The position numbers were made by a program, and so were the translations under genes. This document shows positions 42,785 to 51,537 of a stretch of DNA of 64,000 nt, piece after piece. The notes below the pieces were generated by a model. That model saw only the letters and a program-made list of their open reading frames with translations. It did no database searches and was not told the DNA's origin. Within the stretch, counting starts at the first letter, position 1; each line of letters opens with the position of its first letter. This DNA comes from Dyadobacter sp. (GTDB taxonomy: Bacteria; Bacteroidota; Bacteroidia; Cytophagales; Spirosomataceae), in the NCBI RefSeq assembly GCF_017744695.1, contig NZ_JAGIAS010000012.1, positions 62,001 to 126,000 of the forward strand, given 5' to 3'.

Positions 42785-43777
42785 ATGTTGCTAAGAATAC
42801 CTCCACCGCTGCTCCCCAAATACATCTCCCTCGCGCTGCTCGCCGTTGCCGCCAACTGGGGTACAACGGCGTCCGCACATTCGATTTCCGACAGCCTCGA
42901 TATCCGGGCGGCATTTCTTCAGACAACACGGATTACCGGTAAAATCACCGACGAATCCGCCCGGCCGGTTGCCAACGCCGCCGTTCTGATCGCCGGATCA
43001 GAACGTGGCACCGTCACTAACCTGACAGGCGGCTTCGAAATTGCGGATGCGCCTCTGAACGGGACACTGATTATCCAGCATCCTGATTTTGAACCGCGGC
43101 AAATCCCCATTGTCAAATCGACGACCGAGTATCTCATTGCGTTGAAAATGCGTCCGCAGGTATTGGCCATGCGCATGAAAGGCCCATCAAAACTTTCCCG
43201 GAAAGACGTGGAGACAAACCAGGGAAACGAAAGCGGTTCTTCCCTGCGGCTCGATCGCTGGCCCTATTTCAGGGGATTAACGAAATTTCTTGCCAATAAT
43301 CTCAAGTACCCCGAGGAGGCGCTGCAAGCGGGTGTACAAGGGCCTGTGCAGGTGTCCTTCCTGATCGACGAAGACGGTAACGTCAGTAGCGGGCGGATCA
43401 TTAAAAGCCCCGGCATTGAACTGGACGAAGAGGCAATGCGGCTCATACGCATTATGCCCAAATGGACACCCGCCCAGAAAGACGGGAAACCGATTGCGGT
43501 CTGGTACACGATCAGTATTCAGTTCGACCCGGAACTGGACAAGCTACCGCTGAAAGTCAAGGAGGAAGTGCCCAGGCTTTTCAGCAGGAAAATGAAACTG
43601 GAACCCTGGAAGGCTCCCTTCCTGATCAAAGACGAATTCGAGAAGTTATTCCGCAACCGCAAAGTGAATTTGTCCGCCCATGAGCCGCCACAAACGAAAC
43701 TCTCGGTGTACGGCTATGGCGCCAGTCCGGCCCGGCTGTACGTTCCATTACGGCCCAATTTTATGATAGCACCTTAA
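42785..43777 (+). CDS. TonB C-terminal domain protein with carboxypeptidase-regulatory-like domain
   Basis: 330 residues. After a signal/anchor segment (~12-32, YISLALLAVAANWGTTASAH) comes a carboxypeptidase-regulatory-like domain (~48-120, RITGKITDESARPVANAAVLI), then a TonB C-terminal domain (~165-255): LKYPEEALQAGVQGPVQVSFLID, IIKSPGIELDEEAMRLIR, MPKWTPAQKDGKPIAVWYTI. The last ~75 residues are basic and unlike the family. There is no proline-rich spanning segment and no ExbB/ExbD neighbour, so it may not be a classical energy transducer. A periplasmic or outer-membrane role is likely. Confidence 0.85.
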   Translation: MLLRIPPPLLPKYISLALLAVAANWGTTASAHSISDSLDIRAAFLQTTRITGKITDESARPVANAAVLIAGSERGTVTNLTGGFEIADAPLNGTLIIQHPDFEPRQIPIVKSTTEYLIALKMRPQVLAMRMKGPSKLSRKDVETNQGNESGSSLRLDRWPYFRGLTKFLANNLKYPEEALQAGVQGPVQVSFLIDEDGNVSSGRIIKSPGIELDEEAMRLIRIMPKWTPAQKDGKPIAVWYTISIQFDPELDKLPLKVKEEVPRLFSRKMKLEPWKAPFLIKDEFEKLFRNRKVNLSAHEPPQTKLSVYGYGASPARLYVPLRPNFMIAP

Positions 43778-43879
43778 AAAAACCGCCCGGCATAGCATTA
43801 TCTATAAATAACCTTTATATATTTATAAAAATACTTTCCTGCTTGTAAAATACGATTGTTCAACCTAACCGGAGCTTGA

Positions 43880-44629
43880 ATGAAAACTTTTACAATCATC
43901 CTTATCTTGTTGGCCGCAGCAAATTTTGCCGCTCGTGGGCAGCAACAGGCCAATGTAGCCTCGAACCAGCAAAAAATCATCCCGCAACGAACCCGTGTTG
44001 CGGTACGCGTTCTCGATAAACGCACCTTACAGCCGATACAGGCGACGATTATGGTAGTCGGACAGCGCCCCGAGGACCTGGTTGTGCCGATTTACGAAGA
44101 CGGTGCTTACCAGTTCAAGATGTCGGCCAGGGACATGGGCGTTATTTCGATCCATGCCGACGGTTATGAAACACATTCGGAAGTCATAGCCGCCCGCACC
44201 CTTCGCCCAACGAAGATTTTTTATTTAACACCGATAGAAAACATCGATTCCTGCAAAGCAGCGCCCGTTACCTTATCAGAGCTGGATTTGAAGGAGGAGA
44301 TCGAAACTGTTCTGCTTTTTACCCAGAGCGAGCCGGCAATGCTGCCGGAGAGCAACCAGGAGCTGGAAATCCTGGCCGATTACCTGGTCAGGAACCCCGC
44401 GCCCCGGATCGAGCTTTCGGGCCATACCGACGACGTGGGTGATCCCCGGAAAAACCTTCTGCTTTCCTACGACCGCGTGGATGAAGTCAAAAAGTTCCTG
44501 CTCTCGAAGCGTATCGAGATGGGGCGCATTCGTGGCAGAGCGTTCGGTAGCGGGTTGCCCGTCGCGCCGAACGATTGCGAAGCGAACCGCAGGCTCAACC
44601 GGCGCGTCGAAATACGCATCGTCCCGTAG
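43880..44629 (+). CDS. OmpA-family outer membrane / peptidoglycan-associated protein
   Basis: 249 residues with a signal peptide (MKTFTIILILLAAANFAARG|Q). The middle region (~35-115) has a beta-sandwich look (VAVRVLDKRTLQPIQATIMVVG, YEDGAYQFKMSARDMGVI). The C-terminal ~105 residues are the OmpA domain: LFTQSEPAMLPESNQELEILADYL, then IELSGHTDDVGDPRKNLLLSYDRVDEVKKFLLS, and the NRRLNRRVEIRIVP ending. The Asp and Arg that bind diaminopimelate of peptidoglycan are within the HTDDVG and NRRVEI segments. It likely anchors the outer membrane to the wall. It lies 102 bases after the TonB-domain gene. Confidence 0.92.
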   Translation: MKTFTIILILLAAANFAARGQQQANVASNQQKIIPQRTRVAVRVLDKRTLQPIQATIMVVGQRPEDLVVPIYEDGAYQFKMSARDMGVISIHADGYETHSEVIAARTLRPTKIFYLTPIENIDSCKAAPVTLSELDLKEEIETVLLFTQSEPAMLPESNQELEILADYLVRNPAPRIELSGHTDDVGDPRKNLLLSYDRVDEVKKFLLSKRIEMGRIRGRAFGSGLPVAPNDCEANRRLNRRVEIRIVP

Positions 44630-44762
44630 AATTTTTCTTTTCAAATTAACTTCCCAAAAAAACCATTGAAAGGTGGAGAAATGCGCACTTTTGTGATGCA
44701 TATTTGTTATTTAGGGCAAAAGAATCCCCAAACAGCGAAATTTACCAGTATTAAAATCGAAT

Positions 44763-45752
44763 ATGAAACAAGTAAAAGCCTCCATTTCAGGCATCGAAGG
44801 ATATGTACCCGACTATATTCTCACAAATGCCGAATTGGAGACACTCGTGGATACCAGCGACGAATGGATCGTGAGCAGGACCGGCATCAAGGAACGCCGC
44901 ATCCTGAAAGAACCCGGACTCGGAAGCTCACACATGGGAGCCCGCGCCGTAAAGGGCCTCCTCGAAAAAACCAATACCGATCCCGCTGAAATAGACCTCC
45001 TCATTTGCGCAACCATTACCCCCGATTTCGTTTTTCCAAGTACCGCCAACCTCATTTGTGACCAGCTGGGCATCCGAAACATCGGTAGTTTCGATGTGAA
45101 TGCCGCGTGCTCCGGCTTTGTTTACGGCCTCGAACTCGGTGCGCAGTTCATCGAAACCGGCAAATATAAGAAGGTAGTCGTGGTGGGGACGGACAAGATG
45201 TCGGCCGTGATGGATTACACCGACCGCCGCACCTGCATCCTGTTCGGCGACGGTGCCGGCGCGGTACTGCTCGAACCGAATACCGAAGGCTACGGCGTAA
45301 TCGATACACTGATCCGCGCTGATGGCGTAGGTTACAACAATCTCGTACAACGCGGGGGCGGAAGCAGGTTCCCCGCAACCCACGAAACCGTGGACGCCCG
45401 CATGCATTACCTCCACCAGGATGGCCAGCAGGTTTTCAAATCGGCCGTTCGCAACATGGCCGACGTTTCAGCGGAAATGATGGAAAGAAACCACCTCACC
45501 CACGACGACGTTGCGTGGTTGGTGCCTCACCAGGCCAACCGCCGCATTATCGAAGCAACGGCCAACCGTATGGGTGTTGGAATGGATAAAGTGATGATGA
45601 ACATCGCTCATTACGGAAATACCACCGCCGCTACGATCCCACTTTGTCTGTGGGACTACGAAAAGCAGCTCAAAAAAGGTGACAATCTGATATTCTCTGC
45701 TTTCGGCGCCGGTTTTACCTGGGCCTCGGCTTATGTGAAATGGGCTTACTAA
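44763..45752 (+). CDS. fabH: 3-oxoacyl-ACP synthase III (beta-ketoacyl-ACP synthase III)
   Basis: 329 residues, the normal FabH length. The catalytic triad is visible: Cys116 (NAACSGF), His256 (VPHQANRRI) and Asn286 (AHYGNTTAA). Opening features are TSDEWIVSRTGI and the GDGAGAVLL loop. The enzyme condenses an acyl-CoA with malonyl-ACP to start fatty-acid synthesis; in Bacteroidota it often prefers branched starter units. It stands alone here rather than with plsX/rpmF, so it may be a second copy; this cannot be decided from the window. It is followed by a 38-base perfect hairpin shared with the convergent LytTR gene. Confidence 0.95.
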   Translation: MKQVKASISGIEGYVPDYILTNAELETLVDTSDEWIVSRTGIKERRILKEPGLGSSHMGARAVKGLLEKTNTDPAEIDLLICATITPDFVFPSTANLICDQLGIRNIGSFDVNAACSGFVYGLELGAQFIETGKYKKVVVVGTDKMSAVMDYTDRRTCILFGDGAGAVLLEPNTEGYGVIDTLIRADGVGYNNLVQRGGGSRFPATHETVDARMHYLHQDGQQVFKSAVRNMADVSAEMMERNHLTHDDVAWLVPHQANRRIIEATANRMGVGMDKVMMNIAHYGNTTAATIPLCLWDYEKQLKKGDNLIFSAFGAGFTWASAYVKWAY

Positions 45753-45757
45753 GAAAA

Positions 45758-45795
45758 GCCGTCAGGATTTATAAACGTTTATAAATCCTGACGGC
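45758..45795. terminator. Bidirectional palindromic terminator between fabH and LytTR gene
   Basis: A perfect 38-base palindrome with no unpaired centre (half-site GCCGTCAGGATTTATAAAC). It lies 5 bases after the fabH stop and 20 bases past the end of the convergent LytTR gene, so it can end both transcripts. There is no T tract beyond the stem on the plus strand; on the minus strand, TTTTCTT follows. Confidence 0.65.
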
Positions 45796-45815
45796 CAATA
45801 ATTTACACATCTCCT

Positions 45816-46265
45816 CTACGCCGAAAGCGCCATTCTGCCCAATATCTCGTGCGTTTCACGGATGCGACGGCGCGCGATGGGAATCACCTTACCGCAGCTG
45901 AGATGAATATAATCAGGCCACCGCGATTTAATATGGCGTGCATTGATGCTGTATGATTTGTGGATACGTAAGAAATCGCTGCTAAGCTCATCCTGTACCT
46001 CTTTCAGACACTTCGAAACCAGGTGTTTTTCATGCCGGGTGTATACAAATGTGTAGTTACCAACACCTTCCAGACAAGTGATATCGCTGGATTTAACGGA
46101 GAGCGCTTTCCCAAACTTGTAAACAGTAATCGCGGGGACGTTTTTGATTTCGCCGGTAGCGCCCGACGGAACGCCGCCCGACGGCATGATGGACAGGTTT
46201 TGCATGGGTGAAAGGACGGGTTGATTTTTCATGGATTGATCTGGCAATTGGTTATTTACTTTCAT
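45816..46265 (-). CDS. LytTR DNA-binding domain protein without receiver domain
   Basis: 149 residues. The first ~45 are polar and low in structure (MKVNNQLPDQSMKNQPV). The rest is a LytTR domain: SSDITCLEGVGNYTFVYTRHEKHLVSKCLKEVQDELSSDFLRIHKSYSINARHIKS and the closing IPIARRRIRETHEIL. No phospho-acceptor domain is present, so it may respond to another signal or act as a partner of the LytTR regulators encoded 2.5-6 kb away. It is a stand-alone gene with a 305-base space to the kinase operon. Confidence 0.9.
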   Translation of the reverse strand: MKVNNQLPDQSMKNQPVLSPMQNLSIMPSGGVPSGATGEIKNVPAITVYKFGKALSVKSSDITCLEGVGNYTFVYTRHEKHLVSKCLKEVQDELSSDFLRIHKSYSINARHIKSRWPDYIHLSCGKVIPIARRRIRETHEILGRMALSA

Positions 46266-46570
46266 GGCTAAAATTTTGATTGACTTTGATGGCTAACAGA
46301 TGCCTGGCCTGGCTGCGATACAAAAGTGGTATAAGAAGGGACGGTAGAAAACAGCGACCCGGTTGAATTGTAACTTTTACCTCATGAATACGCTAAATCG
46401 TGGGGTAAACTGAAACAGCCATTTGCTCAATTGACAATACCTTTTGTTGGTTTAAATCATATTAGGCAATGTTTGCGACGATTTGGGCCATAAATACGAC
46501 GGTTAAGCACTCCCTATTTCCGATTAGGCCGTACCCGTTTTACTTTTGCATGAATTGACAATCCGTGCAA
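46266..46570. other. Divergent intergenic region between LytTR gene and kinase operon
   Basis: About 305 bases, no gene. It should hold the promoters of both flanking units. The only exact TAnnTTTG element is at 46541-46548, listed separately. Confidence 0.5.
46541..46548 (+). promoter_or_regulatory. Candidate -7 box for the two-kinase operon
   Basis: TACTTTTG matches TAnnTTTG and lies 23 bases before the ATG at 46571, giving a short leader. No -33 TTG was found at normal spacing. Confidence 0.4.
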
Positions 46571-47641
46571 ATGATCCTTGAAAGCTACCTGGCAAAAATC
46601 GGCCGCAAGCCGGTAGGCGTTACCACATCGGTGCTGCTGCTGGCCGGGGTAACCTTGCTGGCCGGCCTGGGACTCTGGCAGGAACGTTATTTTTCGGATT
46701 CGCGCCTGTTTGTGGCCGGAAGTGCCGTCAATATGCTCCTGATATGGGCGGCTTACCGGATCGACGTCGCACTTTCACCCAGGGTTACCAGCCTGCTCCC
46801 GGACACCGATCATTCCATTTACCGCGTCGCCCTGTGGTTTGGGGTGTATGGTGTCGTGAATGTGGCGTTTTTCTGGGTGGCATTGCCGGCATATCATCAG
46901 ATCGGCCTCACGGGCGCGGGGTTCGATCTTTTCTGGGCACTGCGTGTGAGCTTTTTTATCCTGAGCGGTTCGCTCATCGCCGCCGGACTGACCGAGCTTG
47001 CTTACGCGTTCCGGCAATGGAGGACCAACCAGAACGAAGTGGAGCAAATGCAGGAAAAGCAACTGCAAACCGAACTGGAAGCGGTCAAACAGCAGGTTAA
47101 TCCTCATTTTCTTTTCAATTGCCTCAATTCGCTGTCTGTTTTGATCACCGACGCGCCGGGTACCGCGGAAAAGTTCGTGGATGAAATGTCGAAAGTGTAT
47201 CGCTATCAGCTGAGCGTGAATGGCCCCGACAAAGAGGATATTCTGGTGACGCTCGATTCAGAACTGCGTTTTATCAAATCCTACATTTATCTCCTCGAAA
47301 CGCGGTTCGAGAACGGGATCGGCATTGCGCTGGACATGAACGAAGTCTTTCTCAGCGGGCAGATGGTACCGCTCACCTTCCAGATCCTGATCGACCACGC
47401 CATTCATTATAATATGGTATCCCCCGCCCGCCCGCTCCACATCCGCATTGCGACCACGGAAACCGGTCAGCTGGAATTCCGGTACAACCGCCAGCCGAAA
47501 ATGCTCACAATGCCACCCGATACGCCGGGGATTCACGTGCTGATCAGCAGGTACAAATTTCTTTTCAACCGTGCGGGCGCAGTTCAGCTGAAAGAAGACG
47601 ACCACGAATTCACGATCATCCTGCCGCTGATATTCACATGA
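46571..47641 (+). CDS. LytS-type sensor histidine kinase with degenerate ATP-binding site
   Basis: 356 residues from the ATG at 46571; a GTG two codons earlier is possible. Four hydrophobic segments in the first ~145 residues form the membrane sensor. The His_kinase domain keeps the acceptor region QVNPHFLFNCLNSL with His179. The ATP-binding part is altered: the N-box reads FQILIDHAIHYN where the next gene has LQLLLENAVKHN, so the Glu and Asn that hold Mg-ATP are Asp and His, and the glycine-rich box (PGIHVLISRYKFLF) is weak. It may be a pseudokinase working with the second kinase. Its stop overlaps that gene by four bases. Confidence 0.88.
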   Translation: MILESYLAKIGRKPVGVTTSVLLLAGVTLLAGLGLWQERYFSDSRLFVAGSAVNMLLIWAAYRIDVALSPRVTSLLPDTDHSIYRVALWFGVYGVVNVAFFWVALPAYHQIGLTGAGFDLFWALRVSFFILSGSLIAAGLTELAYAFRQWRTNQNEVEQMQEKQLQTELEAVKQQVNPHFLFNCLNSLSVLITDAPGTAEKFVDEMSKVYRYQLSVNGPDKEDILVTLDSELRFIKSYIYLLETRFENGIGIALDMNEVFLSGQMVPLTFQILIDHAIHYNMVSPARPLHIRIATTETGQLEFRYNRQPKMLTMPPDTPGIHVLISRYKFLFNRAGAVQLKEDDHEFTIILPLIFT

Positions 47642-48717
47642 CCCCAACGCTCATTTACAACAGAATAGGCCGACAAATATGGCTGAGCCTTTTCGGCAGG
47701 TGGATTTTCGCATTGCTGGTACCCTGGTTTGTTCCAACGATCAGTTATCTGCTCATCGGCGAGCCTTATCTGGCCAGTATATACAATTTTACCGGCGGCA
47801 CGCTGATGATCTTCCTGATGACGATCCTGGCATTCGTCCCGCACGACCGGGCTGCGCGGTATATTGCCCTGAAATACCCTTCGCTCGATTCCTCGCTCAA
47901 AAGAAGCGCGCTTACGGCTGTTGCCTTCTGGATCCTGACGTTTGTTTTTGTAACCTCCTACATGGTTTTTATCATGCATTTCAGGCCGTTCGAAGCGCAG
48001 CTCGATGCCCGGATGATGGTTAATGTTTACCTTTTCGAGTTCGTGGCGGTCCTTATGCTGACGGGCCTCTATGAGATCAATTACTCATTAAATAAATGGA
48101 AGACCCTGCAAATCAATAAGGAAGCGCTTAGGAGAGCTGGGATGCAGGGGCAATTGCAAAGCTTGAAAAGTCAGGTTAACCCGCATTTTTTGTTCAACAG
48201 CCTCAATACGCTTTCGGCGCTGATCGCCGACGAGCCCCGGCGGGCCGAGCAGTTTGTGGACGAAATGGCCAAAGTTTACCGCTATCTGCTTCAAACCAAC
48301 CAGAACGAACTGACCGCCCTTTCGGCTGAAATACGCTTTATCAGCTCTTATTACCACCTGCTGCGTACCCGGTACGACATCGGTTTCGACCTTGTGTTGG
48401 AAGTCAACGATGAAGACCTGGATAAAAAAATACCGCCGCTAACCTTGCAGCTGCTACTGGAAAATGCCGTCAAGCACAATAGCATACTTGAATCCAACCC
48501 GTTGCGGGTATCGATACGCTCCCTGGGCGACGATCTGCTCGAAATCAGCAACAACCGTCTGATCAAATCGACGCCCGTGAAGTCGACCCGGCTTGGACTG
48601 GCCAACATTATGGCAAAATACGAGCTGCTTTCCGAACGTATACCCGTGATCGACGACGGTGCACAGTTTTTTACAGTCACCCTGCCGCTGATCACGCAGA
48701 AAACCACCAACGCATGA
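47638..48717 (+). CDS. LytS-type sensor histidine kinase
   Basis: 359 residues. Four membrane segments (~20-150) and a coiled linker (KWKTLQINKEALRRAGMQGQLQ) precede the acceptor motif QVNPHFLFNSLN with His183. The ATP-binding N-box LQLLLENAVKHN is intact, and a G-box follows (STRLGLANIMAKYELL). It overlaps both neighbours by four bases (ATGA), so three genes are translated as a unit: degenerate kinase, intact kinase, LytTR regulator. The stimulus is unknown. Confidence 0.93.
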   Translation: MTPTLIYNRIGRQIWLSLFGRWIFALLVPWFVPTISYLLIGEPYLASIYNFTGGTLMIFLMTILAFVPHDRAARYIALKYPSLDSSLKRSALTAVAFWILTFVFVTSYMVFIMHFRPFEAQLDARMMVNVYLFEFVAVLMLTGLYEINYSLNKWKTLQINKEALRRAGMQGQLQSLKSQVNPHFLFNSLNTLSALIADEPRRAEQFVDEMAKVYRYLLQTNQNELTALSAEIRFISSYYHLLRTRYDIGFDLVLEVNDEDLDKKIPPLTLQLLLENAVKHNSILESNPLRVSIRSLGDDLLEISNNRLIKSTPVKSTRLGLANIMAKYELLSERIPVIDDGAQFFTVTLPLITQKTTNA

Positions 48718-49505
48718 ATATATTAATTGTTGAAGACGAAAAACTGGCCGTACGTAAGCTCACCAAGTTGCTGGAAGAAACCGCACCGGAGTTCGAAATA
48801 CGAGGCATTACGCCCAGTATCGCCGCGACTGTGGCGTGGATTACCGAAAACCGCGCGAGCAGTCAGCCAGAGCCGGACATCATCTTTCTGGATATCGAGC
48901 TCGCCGACGGGCAGAGTTTCGAAATATTCAACCGCGTCCAGATCCAGAGCACCGTTATTTTCACCACTTCCTACGATGAATATGCCTTGCAGGCATTCAA
49001 AGTGAATAGTATCGACTATTTGCTGAAACCCGTACAGCAGGAAGACCTTCAACGTGCGGTCCGTAAGTTCTACGACCTCGTCGCGCCCGGGAAAGCCGCA
49101 GCCACACCGCAGCTTAACCTGGAAGCGATTTTGAAAAGCCTGCATTTGCAATCACCTGTACCTGAGTACCGCAAGCGGTTCCTGGTAAAGCAGGGCGCCC
49201 GCCTGCTATCGATCGAGACATCCGAAATAGCCTATTTCTACATCGACAATGGTCTTACATTTTTCAAAAATCACCTGGGACAGAAATTTGTTGTGGACTA
49301 CAAAATGGATGAGCTGGACGAATTCCTCGATCCCGACCGCTTTTTCCGCGTCAACCGCGCGCTGATCGTGACGCACCAGGCAGTGGCGCAAATGCAGGCG
49401 TACTACAACCACCGGCTGGCGCTTGCATTGCACCCGGCACTCGACAAGGAGACGATCGTAAGCCGAGAACGCGCCCACGATTTTAAGATATGGATGGGTA
49501 AATAG
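48714..49505 (+). CDS. LytTR-family response regulator
   Basis: 263 residues. The receiver domain has the acidic pocket EDE (7-9), phospho-acceptor Asp60 (IIFLDIELADG) and a conserved lysine in DYLLKPVQ. A linker (~120-150) leads to a LytTR DNA-binding domain: IETSEIAYFYIDNGLTFFKNHLGQKFVVDYKMDELDEFLDPDRFFRVNRALIV. The start overlaps the second kinase. Targets are unknown. The convergent ECF sigma gene ends 6 bases downstream. Confidence 0.94.
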   Translation: MNILIVEDEKLAVRKLTKLLEETAPEFEIRGITPSIAATVAWITENRASSQPEPDIIFLDIELADGQSFEIFNRVQIQSTVIFTTSYDEYALQAFKVNSIDYLLKPVQQEDLQRAVRKFYDLVAPGKAAATPQLNLEAILKSLHLQSPVPEYRKRFLVKQGARLLSIETSEIAYFYIDNGLTFFKNHLGQKFVVDYKMDELDEFLDPDRFFRVNRALIVTHQAVAQMQAYYNHRLALALHPALDKETIVSRERAHDFKIWMGK

Positions 49506-49511
49506 CGGATT

Positions 49512-50111
49512 TTAAAACGAGAGCATCGCGTACTGGCCGGCAAGTTCCGGGTAATGCACTGTGATAACCTCCTGCAACTGCGCCCTCGCACGCGCATATT
49601 GCGAGCGCACGGTCGCCTCGTTGATTTCCAGCATTGTGGCAATCTCTTTATGGCTGTAACCATCCACGGCGTACATCAGGAACACTGTTTTATAGATCGG
49701 TTTCAATTCGTGAATAAGCTGCATAATTTCGCCCGCCGTGATTTCGGACACCGCATCATCGGCAACGCCGGGCTCAGGAATCTCATCGAATGCCGTCCGG
49801 GTCGCATAGTGCTTTTTGTTTCTTCTGAAATAGCTGATCGCATTGTTGACCATCACCGTCCGCAGCCATGCCTTGAAAGGCTGCTCGGGATCATATCTTT
49901 CCAGATTATTGAAAACTTTGAAAAAACCTTCATTGAGCACTTCCTCGGCCTCTTCCGGTGAATAGGTATACCGAAGGCAAATGCTTTTGGCATAACCGAA
50001 GTACTTTTTGAACAAAATATGCTGAGCCTGACTATTCCCCGCAATGCACGCCGCAATCACCGAGCGGAAGTCGTTCGGATCGAAAATGATTTTGTTCAGG
50101 AATTTGAGCAT
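49512..50111 (-). CDS. ECF-type RNA polymerase sigma factor
   Basis: 199 residues. Region 2: HILFKKYFGYAKSICLRYTYSPEEAEEVLNEGFFKVFNNL. Region 4: TVFLMYAVDGYSHKEIATMLEINEATVRSQYARARAQL. The segments between include NNAISYFRRNKKH. No anti-sigma or SusC gene is adjacent, unlike the two other ECF genes in this window, so its control is unclear. Upstream of its start lies a short tandem repeat (50165-50220). Convergent with the LytTR regulator. Confidence 0.93.
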   Translation of the reverse strand: MLKFLNKIIFDPNDFRSVIAACIAGNSQAQHILFKKYFGYAKSICLRYTYSPEEAEEVLNEGFFKVFNNLERYDPEQPFKAWLRTVMVNNAISYFRRNKKHYATRTAFDEIPEPGVADDAVSEITAGEIMQLIHELKPIYKTVFLMYAVDGYSHKEIATMLEINEATVRSQYARARAQLQEVITVHYPELAGQYAMLSF

Positions 50112-50457
50112 AGTTTCTTACTTTTCAAAGGGTCATAAAGTGGGTCTGCGCAACACTTCCGCGACTGGCCGTCCGCAACTGGCCGTCCGCAACTGGCCGT
50201 CCGCAACTGGCCGTCCGCAACTCTCCAATACAAAGAGAATTAATGGAAACCGCGAATAAAAACGGCTTGGACGGAGAGCCCGAAAGTGTAGCTGAATGGG
50301 CTGTTTTAACCGATAAACCGGTCGGGTGGAGCGTGAACCCGGCGAGTTTATCGGCCCGTCGTCGAAGAGTGGCCCTTTAACCGGCAAAAGCCACGATACG
50401 TCGAAACACCTGTGCCCTGTTATCCAATACCGTGGTTTGTCTGCTATTTTTACGTCA
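50112..50457. other. Intergenic region with tandem repeat, between ECF sigma gene and kinase gene
   Basis: 346 bases. Contains four exact copies of a 14-base unit (50165-50220, listed separately). The rest shows no gene with support; an open frame from 50326 into the kinase gene is probably just its 5' extension. No exact TAnnTTTG box was found before the kinase start at 50458. Confidence 0.5.
50165..50220. repeat. Four exact copies of a 14-base tandem repeat
   Basis: The unit CTGGCCGTCCGCAA occurs at 50165, 50179, 50193 and 50207 with no mismatch, and further partial matches flank both ends. It lies between the divergent ECF sigma gene (start 50111) and the kinase gene (50458), outside any gene I can support. 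Unit length is not a multiple of three. Confidence 0.95.
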
Positions 50458-51531
50458 ATGACCAGAGAAAACACAAAAGGCGGCGTAGTGGTCGCGATGC
50501 ATTTGCTTGCATGGGCCCTGCTCGGCTTTGTGCTTGTATTTTACCAGCCATTGTCGTGGGGCGTGAGCCTGCCTGCCGTGTTTTGGGTAAAACAATTCCT
50601 GAATTTCGGGCTGCTCGTAGCACTGTTCTACTTCAACTCACACTATCTGGTACCGAATTACCTGCTGAAAAACCGGATTTTCATCTTCATTTTGTGGGTA
50701 ATAGCGCTGGTTGTACTGATGCTGGCAGCCAGCAAATTAGCCGATCAGCAACTGGAAATCCGCCGGCATATGGAACACATCATGCCCCGCCCGAGGCACC
50801 GGGGAGGCCCTCCGAGGCCCCGGCACCTGATTGATGGCATCCTGCTGATGACCACATTGCTCGTCATCGGGGTGAGTACCAGCATGGCCGTAATCCAGCG
50901 CTGGCAGGCCGATGCGCGCTTGCGTGACGCGGTGGAAAAACAGAACATCACATCCGAGCTCGCCTTGCTGAAAGCGCAGATCAATCCGCATTTCTTTTTC
51001 AACACACTCAATAATATATACGCGCTGTCGTACACCAACGTAGAGGAATCGCGCGAGGCCACGCTTACGCTCTCACGCATGATGCGCTACCTGCTCTACG
51101 AAACGCAGCAGGATGTTGCCCCGCTCAGCCGGGAATTCGCATTTATCGACGACTACATCGAATTGATGAAGCTGCGCGTGCAAAGCAGCAGCAACGTGCA
51201 GTACACCCGCGACGAGCCCGTTCCCGACTATCCCATTGCCCCGATGCTGTTGCTGCCGTTCATCGAAAATGCATTCAAGCATGGTATCAATGCCTCGCAG
51301 GAATCCGAAATCAGGATCCACGCCGGATTATCGAACGGCTCATTGACGCTCCGCGTAGAAAACCATATTTTTCCGGCACAGAACGTGGCAGGAGCAGAAA
51401 GCGGCGGCATCGGCCTGAACAATACCCGCCGACGCCTCGACCTTTTGTATCCCGAAAAGCACCGGCTGGAAATCCAAACCGACGAACGCGCGAACACCTA
51501 TACCGTAAACCTGACCATCAACCTGACGTAA
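50458..51531 (+). CDS. LytS-type sensor histidine kinase
   Basis: 357 residues from the ATG at 50458. Four membrane segments (~10-30, 45-65, 73-92, 125-147) enclose a charged loop rich in Pro, Arg and His (IMPRPRHRGGPPRPRH, ~108-123), an unusual histidine-rich periplasmic or cytoplasmic loop that might bind metal. The acceptor motif is QINPHFFFNTLNN with His178; the ATP-binding N-box is LLLPFIENAFKHG and the G-box GGIGLNNTRRRLDLLYP. It precedes its LytTR regulator by six bases. Confidence 0.93.
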   Translation: MTRENTKGGVVVAMHLLAWALLGFVLVFYQPLSWGVSLPAVFWVKQFLNFGLLVALFYFNSHYLVPNYLLKNRIFIFILWVIALVVLMLAASKLADQQLEIRRHMEHIMPRPRHRGGPPRPRHLIDGILLMTTLLVIGVSTSMAVIQRWQADARLRDAVEKQNITSELALLKAQINPHFFFNTLNNIYALSYTNVEESREATLTLSRMMRYLLYETQQDVAPLSREFAFIDDYIELMKLRVQSSSNVQYTRDEPVPDYPIAPMLLLPFIENAFKHGINASQESEIRIHAGLSNGSLTLRVENHIFPAQNVAGAESGGIGLNNTRRRLDLLYPEKHRLEIQTDERANTYTVNLTINLT

Positions 51532-51537
51532 ACCGAT

